The translations under genes and the position numbers were made by a program. The notes beneath the pieces are model-generated. The model saw nothing but the letters and a program-made list of their open reading frames with translations. It did no database searches and was not told the DNA's origin. A stretch of DNA of 64,000 bases from Algoriella xinjiangensis (lineage in GTDB: Bacteria > Bacteroidota > Bacteroidia > Flavobacteriales > Weeksellaceae), in NCBI RefSeq assembly GCF_900115015.1, contig NZ_FOUZ01000011.1, positions 62,001 through 126,000 on the forward strand, read 5' to 3'. Shown here in pieces: positions 35,905 to 44,331 of the stretch (position 1 is the first letter of the stretch; every line of letters starts with the position of its first letter).

Positions 35905-35934
35905 AAGGGATGATTTCAAAATCATCCCTTTTTC
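35905..35934 (+). terminator. Rho-independent terminator after glmS
   Basis: Near-perfect inverted repeat AAGGGATGATTT / AAATCATCCCTT (35905-35916 with 35919-35930), then a T run. Starts 25 bases after the glmS stop. Confidence 0.85.
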
Positions 35935-35981
35935 GTTTTTATAAAAATAATTTTATCATTAATTTCACAAAAAATATCATC

Positions 35982-36569
35982 ATGTTTACAGGAATAGTAG
36001 AAGGGGTAGGAAAAATTATTAAGTTAGAGAAAGATCAATCTAACTTAAATTTATGGATTGAAGCTGATTTTGTAAACGAATTAAGAGTAGATCAAAGCGT
36101 GGCGCACAATGGTGTTTGCTTAACTGTGGTCGATTTTAAAGATGATCTTTACAAAGTTACTGCAATAGACGAAACCTTGTTGAAAACAAACTTTAACACT
36201 TTAAAAGAAGATGATTTAATCAATTTAGAACGATGTTTGATTATGAATGGTCGTATTGACGGTCATATCGTTCAAGGACACGTGGATCAAACCGGAAAAG
36301 TAGTTTCTATAGATAACCAAGATGGTAGTTTTTTAGTAACAGTTGCTTATGACGAAGCTTCGACAGGAAATGTAACTGTAGAAAAAGGTTCTATTTGTTT
36401 AAATGGAATTAGTTTAACAGTTGTAGACAGTAAAGTAGGACAATTTTCTGTCGCAATTATTCCGTATACATGGGAATTTACAAATCTTAGTCGCGTAAAA
36501 GTTGGCGATACCATGAACCTTGAATTTGATATAATCGGGAAATACGTCAAAAGATTATTTCAAAAATAA
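35982..36569 (+). CDS. ribE: riboflavin synthase alpha chain
   Basis: 195 residues from the ATG at 35982 (MFTGIVEGVGKI); an in-frame ATG at 35910 would place translation inside the glmS terminator and is rejected. Two lumazine-binding repeats are visible: GVCLTVVD at about 46-53 and GICLTVVD later, each with the partner GHIVQGHVD or its counterpart. It dismutates two 6,7-dimethyl-8-ribityllumazines to riboflavin in a homotrimer. The stop overlaps the sensor-kinase start by one base (TAATG), so the kinase is co-translated. Confidence 0.95.
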   Translation: MFTGIVEGVGKIIKLEKDQSNLNLWIEADFVNELRVDQSVAHNGVCLTVVDFKDDLYKVTAIDETLLKTNFNTLKEDDLINLERCLIMNGRIDGHIVQGHVDQTGKVVSIDNQDGSFLVTVAYDEASTGNVTVEKGSICLNGISLTVVDSKVGQFSVAIIPYTWEFTNLSRVKVGDTMNLEFDIIGKYVKRLFQK

Positions 36570-38017
36570 TGATTAGAAGAAAAAATAACTTATCGCTTCC
36601 AGTTCGTATTATCATTTATATGGTAACGATTCTTCTGTTTACGGTAGGTTCGATATTGGTTATTACTGCAAGTCATTTCAATAATCAAACAAAACGATAC
36701 CACGAAGATATTCTTCGTCGCAAAGAAAAATCTGTTCTTAGCGCAATTGATTATGAAATGGATAATTATCCTGGTATTGCAACAAAGGATAATATACACA
36801 TAATATTAGAAGATAAAATAATGCAAATTGCAGACATCAACAAGCTTAATATTGTGGTGTACGATTTGCGTGGAAATAAAATTTTAACAACCGAAGCTAA
36901 AACATCAACGTTTAATGTTTTGCCGCAAGATATTCTAAATAAATTGCGAACATCTAATGAATTGGTCATCACGCACAAAGAAAATGGCGACCAAGGAACC
37001 ATGTATTCTTCGTACAGTTATATCAAAAATTATTATAACGAAAACGTAGCTGTAATCTGCCTTCCATATCAATCTAATGATGATTTTATGCAAGAAGATA
37101 TGTTTACGCTTATCGGTAGTTACGGACTTGCATTTGGCGTTATTTTATTGTTTGGAACGTTGGCTGTTTATTTTGTAACAAAGCGAACGCTTAACCAGAT
37201 TTGGTCGTTTGCAGATCGCATTCGCGAAACCGAAGTTATCGTAAACAATATGCCTATTCGTTATGATGGAAACGATGAAATTAAGGTTTTAGTTGATTCT
37301 TATAACGATATGCTTTTCAAATTAAAAAAACAATCTGAGTTAATTGTGAAGCAAGAAAGAGAAGAAGCTTGGCGAGATTTTGCTAGACAAGTAGCGCACG
37401 AAGTAAAAAATCCATTAACACCAATGAAGTTAATGATTCAGAATTACATGCGAAAGTTTGATCCAAATGACGAGCATTTAACGGAAAAAACAATGCGTAC
37501 CGGAAATATTTTGTTGCAACAAATTGAAACGATTGCTGCAATTGCCGAGGCTTTTTCTGACTTTGCAAAAATGCCTACTCGTAATGATGAAAAAGTAGAT
37601 ATTATAGAAGTTGTTAAAAATGCACTTTACGTTTTCCCGATGGAATATATCGAATTTAATTATTCGCCCGAAGTAATTTTAATGCATTTTGATAAACAAT
37701 ATCTAAACAGAGTTATCACAAATATTACCAAAAATGCATTTCAATCTATTCCAAAAGATCATGCTGCAAAAGTTAAAGTAGATGTTGTTTTGACAGATGG
37801 TTTTCTACATATCACAATAAATGATAACGGTTCTGGAATTCCAGTAGAGGCGCAAGATTCTATTTTTGTTCCAAAATTTACAACCAAAAATAGCGGAATG
37901 GGAATTGGCTTACCAATGGTCAAAAAAATTATTGATGATTATGACGGTACAATCCGCTTTGAATCTAAGGTTGGTGTAGGAACAACATTTTATATCTTGA
38001 TTCCATATCATGAATAG
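36569..38017 (+). CDS. orphan sensor histidine kinase (NtrY-like)
   Basis: 482 residues. Two membrane helices (about 13-34 and 181-203) flank a periplasmic sensor domain (about 35-180). A HAMP-like linker follows, then the H-box FARQVAHEVKNPLTPMK with phospho-acceptor His277, the N-box (NRVITNITKNAFQSI), and G-boxes NDNGSGIP and GMGIGLPMVKKI. The catalytic parts are complete. The HExxNPLTPM form is typical of NtrY-type kinases. No response regulator lies nearby. It overlaps both ribE (1 base) and trmN6 (8 bases), a stable-looking operon. The signal it senses is unknown. Confidence 0.9.
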   Translation: MIRRKNNLSLPVRIIIYMVTILLFTVGSILVITASHFNNQTKRYHEDILRRKEKSVLSAIDYEMDNYPGIATKDNIHIILEDKIMQIADINKLNIVVYDLRGNKILTTEAKTSTFNVLPQDILNKLRTSNELVITHKENGDQGTMYSSYSYIKNYYNENVAVICLPYQSNDDFMQEDMFTLIGSYGLAFGVILLFGTLAVYFVTKRTLNQIWSFADRIRETEVIVNNMPIRYDGNDEIKVLVDSYNDMLFKLKKQSELIVKQEREEAWRDFARQVAHEVKNPLTPMKLMIQNYMRKFDPNDEHLTEKTMRTGNILLQQIETIAAIAEAFSDFAKMPTRNDEKVDIIEVVKNALYVFPMEYIEFNYSPEVILMHFDKQYLNRVITNITKNAFQSIPKDHAAKVKVDVVLTDGFLHITINDNGSGIPVEAQDSIFVPKFTTKNSGMGIGLPMVKKIIDDYDGTIRFESKVGVGTTFYILIPYHE

Positions 38018-38717
38018 AAAACCTTTTAAGTTTAAACAATTCTCCATTTTTCAAGATAAAACAGCCATGAAAGTTGGTACCGACGGTGTTCTACTTGGCG
38101 CTTGGACAACTAACAATTCGGGTAATACGATTTTAGATATTGGAACTGGAACTGGATTAATATCAATGATGTTGGCGCAACGATTTCCTGAATCACAAAT
38201 CGATGCAATCGAAATTGATGAAAATGCATATTATCAAGCCAAAGAAAATTTCGAAAATACACCATTTTACAATCGTTTATCCATTTATTTAACTTCTTTA
38301 CAAGACTATAAAACCGATAAAAAATATGATTTGATTGTAAGTAATCCACCATTTTTTACGGTAAATGATTTGAATGAATTTGACGCGCGTAAGCAAGCAA
38401 GACAAGAAGAAACACTTACATTTTCTGATTTATTAGAGAAAACTGCTCAATTATTGAACAAAGACGGTTTAGCGAGTTTTATTATTCCGCACGATCGAAT
38501 GTTAGAGTTTTGTGCAATAGCAGCTGAAAACGCTTTAAAAGTATCAAAAACAACATTAATTAAGGGGAATGAAACTTCGCCAATCAAAAGAGTTTTGCTA
38601 GAATTTAGCCTCGAGCAAAAAGAAATCGAAGAAAATACACTTACAATAGAAATCGAACGTCATCGTTATACAAATGATTATGTCAATTTGACAAAAGATT
38701 TTTATCTAAAAATGTAA
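38010..38717 (+). CDS. trmN6: tRNA1(Val) (adenine-37-N6)-methyltransferase
   Basis: 235 residues. SAM-binding glycine motif LDIGTGTGLISMMLAQ (about 42-57), acidic residue IDAIEIDENAY, and the amino-methyltransferase motif NPPFF (about 112-116, in IVSNPPFF), with KVGTDGVLLGAW at the N-terminus as in the YfiC/TrmN6 family. It methylates A37 of tRNA1(Val). It overlaps the sensor kinase by 8 bases upstream and the next methyltransferase by one base. The family call is good; the precise tRNA target is from the family. Confidence 0.9.
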   Translation: MNRKPFKFKQFSIFQDKTAMKVGTDGVLLGAWTTNNSGNTILDIGTGTGLISMMLAQRFPESQIDAIEIDENAYYQAKENFENTPFYNRLSIYLTSLQDYKTDKKYDLIVSNPPFFTVNDLNEFDARKQARQEETLTFSDLLEKTAQLLNKDGLASFIIPHDRMLEFCAIAAENALKVSKTTLIKGNETSPIKRVLLEFSLEQKEIEENTLTIEIERHRYTNDYVNLTKDFYLKM

Positions 38718-39721
38718 TGAATTCGCACACTTTTTATAAACAAACATTTACATCAGAAACTTCTCATCAATTAGTTGGAATACTAGATTCGATAGATTTT
38801 AAATCATTGAATTTGGAAGAGCATAATTTAGATTATATCGAGAAGATGAAGCCTAACTTTTTTTATTATATCCAAATGTTTGATTATGCTATCAATACTT
38901 TAATCAAAGATGATGATATTGATAATAAATGGATTATTGATTTTGGAGGTGGACATGGTTTTTTAAGTTTATTTTTGAAATTGAAAGGATTTCGAGTTAT
39001 TTATTGTGATTTCAATATTAATTCAGTTCAAACAATTAAAAAAATTGCAGAACATATTGGTTTTGGACCTGATTATTATGTACATGGCTCGTCTAGTGAT
39101 GTTTTAGCATTTATAAAAGAAAAAGATCTGAATATAGATTATCTAATTTCTACAGATACAATAGAACATATTTTTGATCTGGAAGAAATGTTTTACAATT
39201 TTCATTTAATAAATTCTTCTTTGAATATGCTTTTTACAACAGCATCAAATCCTAAAAATTTTATCAAAGCAAAACAGTTGCGAAAATTGATGAATAAAGA
39301 TGAAATTGAAGAAAATATACCAAATAGAAGAAAATATTTAGCTGAAATATACCATGATTTAACAGACGAAGAGTTAAATGATTTAGCAAATAATTCGAGA
39401 GGATTAAGATATGTTGACCTTCCTGAATATGTGAAATTTTATGAAGAAAATAGATCTTTCAAAAAAATAGAAATTGATGCCTATAACTGTTGTGAACCCG
39501 AATTTGGGTCATGGATGGAAAGAATTCTACCTTTAGAAGATTATATAGATTTAGGAAAAAAATATGATTATAACTTAGAAATTAAAAATGGATTTTTTAA
39601 TTCCTTGGATAAGAAATCTGTAAAAAAAATACTTGTTGAACAGATAAATAATTTTATGGTATGTAATAAAACTTTCGGAATTTATTTAGCACCATTTATT
39701 ACTTTAAAATATTCAAAATAA
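38717..39721 (+). CDS. class I SAM-dependent methyltransferase-like protein
   Basis: 334 residues. A Rossmann-type SAM-binding region reads WIIDFGGGHGFLSLFLKLKG (about 75-94), followed by VIYCDFNINSVQ (acidic loop) and YLISTDTIEHIFD (about 140-152), the motif III/IV of methyltransferases. The rest is helical, with two Cys in DAYNCCEPEFG. No substrate-specific signature was recognised; it could modify a small molecule, sugar or protein. Last gene of the ribE-HK-trmN6 operon, with one-base overlap (TAATG) and a strong terminator just after. Confidence 0.65.
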   Translation: MNSHTFYKQTFTSETSHQLVGILDSIDFKSLNLEEHNLDYIEKMKPNFFYYIQMFDYAINTLIKDDDIDNKWIIDFGGGHGFLSLFLKLKGFRVIYCDFNINSVQTIKKIAEHIGFGPDYYVHGSSSDVLAFIKEKDLNIDYLISTDTIEHIFDLEEMFYNFHLINSSLNMLFTTASNPKNFIKAKQLRKLMNKDEIEENIPNRRKYLAEIYHDLTDEELNDLANNSRGLRYVDLPEYVKFYEENRSFKKIEIDAYNCCEPEFGSWMERILPLEDYIDLGKKYDYNLEIKNGFFNSLDKKSVKKILVEQINNFMVCNKTFGIYLAPFITLKYSK

Positions 39722-39752
39722 AAAAACGTCGAACAATGTTCGACGTTTTTTG
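39722..39752. terminator. bidirectional terminator between the methyltransferase gene and pckA
   Basis: AAAAACGTCGAACA / TGTTCGACGTTTTT inverted repeat with A and T runs on both sides. Serves the plus-strand operon ending at 39721 and minus-strand pckA ending at 39774. Confidence 0.85.
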
Positions 39753-39773
39753 TATCTATAAATCTAATAAAAA

Positions 39774-41345
39774 TTAGATAGTTGGTCCTCCAGCTAATAA
39801 ATCAGCAGTTGCAAATTCTTCGAATTTTTTAAAGTTTTCTTTAAATTTTATAGCCAATACATTTGCATTTTCTTCGTAAGCTTCTTGTGAAGCAAAAGAA
39901 GTTGCAGGATTTAATTTGTCTGTTTCAACACTTTCGATTGCAACCGGAACTTCGAATCCAAAAAATGGGTCTTTTCTGAATTCTACATTATTTAAATCTC
40001 CGTTTAATGCAGCATTAATAACGGCACGAGTATCTTTTAAAGACATACGTTTTTTCTGACCATTCCATCCTGTATTAATCAACCAAACGTTAACACCAGT
40101 TTTTTCAACTTTTTCGCTTAACATTTCAGCATATTTTGTTGGATGTAACGGCATAAATGGCGCACCGAAACATGTAGAAAATGTTGTTTGTGGTTCTGTA
40201 ACACCAGCTTCTGTACCAGCAACTTTTGATGTATATCCAGAAATAAATAAATACGCAGCTTGGTCTGGGTTTAATTTTGCGATTGGAGGAAAAACACCAT
40301 ACGCATCAAATGATAAGAAGAAAATGTTTTTAGGATTTTTTCCTACAGATGGCACAGCGATATTTTCGATATAATCAATCGGATAAGAAACACGTGTGTT
40401 TTCTGTTATAGATCCGTCAGTGTAATCAACTTCGTTTGTACCTGGTTTTAAAGTACAGTTTTCTAATAACGCACCATCTTTGATTGCTGCGAAAATTTCT
40501 GGTTCTCCTTCTGCAGATAAGTTAATTACTTTTGCATAACAACCACCTTCAAAATTAAAAACAGTATCATCTGCAGTCCAACCATGCTCATCATCACCAA
40601 TTAAACGTCTGTTTTTATCAGCAGATAATGTTGTTTTACCTGTTCCAGATAATCCGAAAAACATTGCTGTATCTCCGTTTTCTCCAGAATTTGCAGAACA
40701 ATGCATTGGTAAAGTATTTTTAAAGACTGGCATAATAAAGTTTAATGCCGAAAAAATACCTTTTTTCATTTCTCCTGTATAACCAGTTCCTCCGTTTAAA
40801 ACGATTTTACGTTTAAAGTTTAAGATTGAGAAATTATGTTGTCTTGTACCATCTAAATCTGCATCGGCAGTAAAAGTTGGTGCATTTATAATTGTCCATT
40901 CAGAATCTCCGAAGTTTTTAATTTCTTCTTCTGTTGGACGAATAAACATATTGTAAATAAATAAATTAGCAGCAGGTGTTTCTGTAATTGCTCTAATTTT
41001 TGTTTTGTATGCTTCATCAGCACAAGCAAAAGCATCACGAACATAAATTTCGCGGTTGCTTAAATGCTCTACTACTTTATCGTATAAAGCGTCAAATTTG
41101 TCAGAATCGAAAGGAATATTCGTTTTTCCGTCCCACCAAACGTTGTTTTCAGTGATTTCGTCCATAACAATGAAACGATCTTGAGGCGAACGACCTGTAA
41201 ACTCTCCAGTTAACATGTTAACTGCGCCCGAAGAAGTAATTTCTCCTTGTCCAAGTTCAACCATCTTTTGGGTTAACTCTTCCGAAGATAATTGATAGTT
41301 AATTTTGGAATTTTTTATTCCGTAAGATGCCAATTCTATACTCAT
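39774..41345 (-). CDS. pckA: phosphoenolpyruvate carboxykinase (ATP)
   Basis: 523 residues, full length. ATP-dependent PEPCK converts oxaloacetate to phosphoenolpyruvate for gluconeogenesis. The P-loop GLSGTGKTTLSAD (about 229-241), the metal-binding LIGDDEHGW, RSPQDRF at the N-terminus, and the TGWNGQKKRM region match the enzyme; lysine and histidine ligands are kept. A solitary transcription unit with a promoter-like element and a bidirectional terminator. Divergent from acpP; the 228-base gap holds promoters for both. Confidence 0.97.
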   Translation of the reverse strand: MSIELASYGIKNSKINYQLSSEELTQKMVELGQGEITSSGAVNMLTGEFTGRSPQDRFIVMDEITENNVWWDGKTNIPFDSDKFDALYDKVVEHLSNREIYVRDAFACADEAYKTKIRAITETPAANLFIYNMFIRPTEEEIKNFGDSEWTIINAPTFTADADLDGTRQHNFSILNFKRKIVLNGGTGYTGEMKKGIFSALNFIMPVFKNTLPMHCSANSGENGDTAMFFGLSGTGKTTLSADKNRRLIGDDEHGWTADDTVFNFEGGCYAKVINLSAEGEPEIFAAIKDGALLENCTLKPGTNEVDYTDGSITENTRVSYPIDYIENIAVPSVGKNPKNIFFLSFDAYGVFPPIAKLNPDQAAYLFISGYTSKVAGTEAGVTEPQTTFSTCFGAPFMPLHPTKYAEMLSEKVEKTGVNVWLINTGWNGQKKRMSLKDTRAVINAALNGDLNNVEFRKDPFFGFEVPVAIESVETDKLNPATSFASQEAYEENANVLAIKFKENFKKFEEFATADLLAGGPTI

Positions 41346-41394
41346 TTTTGTGATTTTATAGTAAATATGAAATATTAAAGGTAAAAATTTTGCA

Positions 41395-41402
41395 CAAAAT
41401 TA
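41395..41402 (-). promoter_or_regulatory. candidate -7 element for pckA
   Basis: TAATTTTG on the minus strand, 49 bases upstream of the pckA start; no good -33 TTG seen. Confidence 0.4.
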
Positions 41403-41512
41403 CAATAAAAACATTTGCTAAAAATTTGACTTATATCATTAACTTAAACGTTTTCGTGAACAAATAACACCCTCATATTTAGCCATTGCTATGCAAGCAT
41501 ATAAAAAAAAGC

Positions 41513-41541
41513 TTGTATTTCATATAAGTTTTATATTTTTG
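41513..41541 (+). promoter_or_regulatory. Bacteroidota-type promoter for acpP-fabF-rnc
   Basis: TTG at 41513-41515, an 18-base spacer, then TATTTTTG (41534-41541), an excellent match to -33 TTG / -7 TAnnTTTG. The start of acpP is 32 bases after the element. Confidence 0.75.
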
Positions 41542-41573
41542 CACTAGTTTACAACAATTAAAATTAGAAAATT

Positions 41574-41810
41574 ATGTCTGACATTACATCAAGAGTGAAA
41601 GCAATTATCGTAGATAAATTAGGAGTTGATGAGAGTGAAGTAACTCTAGAAGCAAGCTTCACTAACGATTTAGGAGCTGATTCATTAGACACAGTAGAAT
41701 TAATCATGGAATTCGAAAAAGAATTTGATATTCAAATTCCAGACGATCAAGCTGAGAAAATTTCTACAGTAGGTCAAGCTGTTAAATACATCGAAGACTT
41801 AAACAAGTAA
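41574..41810 (+). CDS. acpP: acyl carrier protein
   Basis: 78 residues, strongly acidic. The phosphopantetheine attachment Ser37 is in [15 protein letters not shown]. It carries growing acyl chains in type II fatty acid synthesis. It is followed 18 bases later by fabF, the usual pair, then rnc; all are served by the strong promoter upstream. The start ATG is preceded by AAAATTAGAAAATT, AT-rich with no Shine-Dalgarno sequence, as is usual in this group. Confidence 0.97.
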   Translation: MSDITSRVKAIIVDKLGVDESEVTLEASFTNDLGADSLDTVELIMEFEKEFDIQIPDDQAEKISTVGQAVKYIEDLNK

Positions 41811-41828
41811 TAGTTCCTTATAATTAAT

Positions 41829-43082
41829 ATGGAATTAAAAAGAGTAGTAGTAACAGGTTTAGGCGCGCTAACACCAATCGGAAATACTTACCAAGAATTT
41901 TGGGACGGATTAATGAATGGTGTAAGTGGCGCTGCGCCTATTACGCTTTTTGACGCAACTCTTTTTAAGACACAATTTGCTTGTGAGATTAAGAACTTCA
42001 ATATTGAAGACCACTTTGATCGTAAAGAAGCAAGAAAAATTGACCGTTGTGCCCAATTGGGAATTATTGCTGCAAGAGAAGCAATTAAACACAGTGGAAT
42101 CTTAGAAGATGCAAATGTAAACAAGGAGCGTATCGGTGTTATATGGGGATCTGGTATTGGTGGAATTAAAACTTTTGAAGAAGAAGTTTCTAATTTTGCT
42201 ACAGGAAATGGAATACCACGTTTCAATCCATTCTTTATCCCTAAGATGATAGCAGATATCACACCTGGTCATATTTCGATGGAATTTGGTCTTATGGGAC
42301 CTAATTATACAACTGTTTCGGCATGTGCTTCATCAACTAATGCGTTAATTGACGCGTATATGTTGTTAAGACTTGGCAAAGCAGATGCAATTGTTGCTGG
42401 AGGTTCAGAAGCCGCAGTTACAGCTTCAAGTATTGGAGGTTTCAATTCAATGCATGCACTTTCTACAAGAAACGATGATCCAAAAACAGCATCTCGACCA
42501 TTTGACAAAGACCGCGACGGTTTTGTAATGGGAGAAGGTGGAGGATGTATGATTCTTGAAGAATACGAACATGCAATTGCAAGAGGAGCTAACATTTATG
42601 GAGAGCTTGTAGGTACTGGTATGTCCGCAGACGCACATCATTTAACGGCACCACATCCAGAAGGATTAGGCGCATTTAATGTGATGAGAAATGCTTTAGA
42701 AGATGCAAATATCACTATCAAAGATATCGATCATATTAATATGCACGGTACTTCGACAGGATTAGGAGATATTGCAGAATCAAAAGCGATTCAAAAATTA
42801 TTTGGAGAACACGCCTACAATATTCAAATTAATTCAACAAAATCTATGACAGGTCATTTATTAGGATCTGCGGGTATTATTGAAGCAATTTCGACTATTG
42901 GAGCGATGAATAACAGTATTGTTCCGCCAACAATTAATCATTTCACGGATGATGAAAATCTAGATCCAAAAATTGATTATACATTTAATAAACCAAAAGA
43001 GCGTAATGTAGAATATGCATTAAGCAACACATTTGGTTTTGGTGGTCACAATGCTTGTGTGATATTTAAGAAGTATAAGTAA
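41829..43082 (+). CDS. fabF: beta-ketoacyl-ACP synthase II
   Basis: 417 residues. Condensing enzyme of fatty acid elongation. Cys-His-His triad: the nucleophile in VSACASSTNALIDAY (about residue 164), HGTST and the second His in NSTKSMTGHLLGSAG; NTFGFGGHN is the C-terminal GFGGHN motif. Length and motifs are standard. Its stop overlaps the rnc start by one base (TAATG), so acpP-fabF-rnc form a coupled operon. Confidence 0.97.
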   Translation: MELKRVVVTGLGALTPIGNTYQEFWDGLMNGVSGAAPITLFDATLFKTQFACEIKNFNIEDHFDRKEARKIDRCAQLGIIAAREAIKHSGILEDANVNKERIGVIWGSGIGGIKTFEEEVSNFATGNGIPRFNPFFIPKMIADITPGHISMEFGLMGPNYTTVSACASSTNALIDAYMLLRLGKADAIVAGGSEAAVTASSIGGFNSMHALSTRNDDPKTASRPFDKDRDGFVMGEGGGCMILEEYEHAIARGANIYGELVGTGMSADAHHLTAPHPEGLGAFNVMRNALEDANITIKDIDHINMHGTSTGLGDIAESKAIQKLFGEHAYNIQINSTKSMTGHLLGSAGIIEAISTIGAMNNSIVPPTINHFTDDENLDPKIDYTFNKPKERNVEYALSNTFGFGGHNACVIFKKYK

Positions 43083-43834
43083 TGTCTTTCTTAAAAAAAT
43101 TATTTTCTTTTAAAAATCAAAACGATGATTCAAAATCGTCTGATCCGTTTTTAAAATTTTTAAAGCCGATTTTGGGTTATAACCCTCGAAATATTGAGGT
43201 GTTTAAAGAAGCATTTACCCATCGATCGGCCCAAAAAAAAGATGAAAACGGAAATAGTATCAATTTTGAAAGATTAGAGTTTTTAGGAGATGCATTACTT
43301 GGTGCTTCTGCTGCAACGCATTTGTATTATAAAGCACCAGATCAGCAAGAAGGTTATTTAACTAAAATGCGATCAAAAATCGTCTCACGCAAGCAGCTAA
43401 ATGCTGTGTCAAAACAACTTGGTCTTTTAGATTATTTAGAGCCATTAAACAATCACGCTAATCTGGGCGAAGATGTAAATGGTGATATGTTAGAAGCTTT
43501 GGTTGGAGCTATTTATGTAGATGGAGGAATAAAAGCGGTAGAAAAATTTATTCAAGATAAAATTATTGACCCTTACGCGGATTTAGATCGTTTGGAGCAC
43601 ACCATTACTAGTCACAAATCGTTGATATTAGAATGGAGTCAAAAATCGAGAAATACGATAAGATTCAATACTTTTGAAGAGCAGAATGCTGAAGATTTAC
43701 AAGTTTTTGTATCCGTTATTCGTCTTAACGACAAAGTAATTTCCAAAGGAAGAGGAACTTCTAAAAAGAAAGCAGAAGAAAGCGCCGCTAAACGCGCTTA
43801 TTATTCCTTACAAAAGAAAATAGAAAAAGTATAA
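43082..43834 (+). CDS. rnc: ribonuclease III
   Basis: 250 residues, with an N-terminal extension of about 25 charged residues. RNase III signature ERLEFLGDALLGA (about 56-68) and the second metal site GDMLEALVGAIYVDGG (about 137-152) are intact; the C-terminal double-stranded RNA-binding domain covers about 180-245 (SKGRGTSKKKAEESAAKRAY). It processes rRNA and structured RNAs. Third gene of the acpP operon; the IPExxxVDY-type gene starts 5 bases after it. Confidence 0.95.
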   Translation: MSFLKKLFSFKNQNDDSKSSDPFLKFLKPILGYNPRNIEVFKEAFTHRSAQKKDENGNSINFERLEFLGDALLGASAATHLYYKAPDQQEGYLTKMRSKIVSRKQLNAVSKQLGLLDYLEPLNNHANLGEDVNGDMLEALVGAIYVDGGIKAVEKFIQDKIIDPYADLDRLEHTITSHKSLILEWSQKSRNTIRFNTFEEQNAEDLQVFVSVIRLNDKVISKGRGTSKKKAEESAAKRAYYSLQKKIEKV

Positions 43835-43838
43835 TTAC

Positions 43839-44297
43839 ATGGCAGAATTACTATTATTCGAAGATTGGATAGATTTTCATCTAATAGGCGTAAATTCTAG
43901 CTTTGATACTTCTACACAATTTGTTTTCCACCTCAATTCTACCAATGCTACTCATTTTACACGAATCAAAGATTTGGATATCTGGTTAGACGATCATACC
44001 TACTATTTCGAAACTTACGAATGGATAGATGAAGCGAATAAATTAGATTATCATATCATTAAAAATACTCCAAATCAATCTGATTCTGAAAAAAATGAAG
44101 TAGATTTATCAAATCTTTTCAAGGAAAGTATACTACTTGTGCCTAATTACAAAGACTGCAATTACATTGTAAAAGTAGCAGGTTGGGAAGATGATATTCA
44201 CAATCTTCAACTTCCATTTGTTGAAAATGAATTTATAAAAGTGATAAAAAAAATAGATATTGACCTAATCAGTACCGCTGATAGATTAGTATTCTAA
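43839..44297 (+). CDS. IPExxxVDY-type conserved protein of unknown function
   Basis: 152 residues, soluble and acidic, no signal peptide. The position between rnc and pyk and the character of the sequence (SSFDTSTQFVFHLNS, HTYYFETYEWIDEANKLDYH) fit the IPExxxVDY family of Flavobacteriia, conserved at this spot as I recall. The function is unknown to me. It probably shares the acpP-fabF-rnc transcript, being 5 bases downstream. The motif itself is not clearly readable in this copy, so the family name is partly positional. Confidence 0.65.
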   Translation: MAELLLFEDWIDFHLIGVNSSFDTSTQFVFHLNSTNATHFTRIKDLDIWLDDHTYYFETYEWIDEANKLDYHIIKNTPNQSDSEKNEVDLSNLFKESILLVPNYKDCNYIVKVAGWEDDIHNLQLPFVENEFIKVIKKIDIDLISTADRLVF

Positions 44298-44331
44298 CAA
44301 AATATTGTGCATAAAAAAAAGGGAAAAAATT

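Noticed and set aside
35910-35981. Upstream ATG for ribE adding 24 residues
   Set aside because: It lies within the glmS terminator; the MFTGIVEGVG start at 35982 is the family norm.
41888-42262. Open frames on the minus strand inside fabF (also 42305-42595)
   Set aside because: Shadows of a strongly conserved gene; no recognisable protein.
44305-44331. TTG start for pyruvate kinase
   Set aside because: The extra nine residues are atypical; the ATG at 44332 follows a purine-rich tract.
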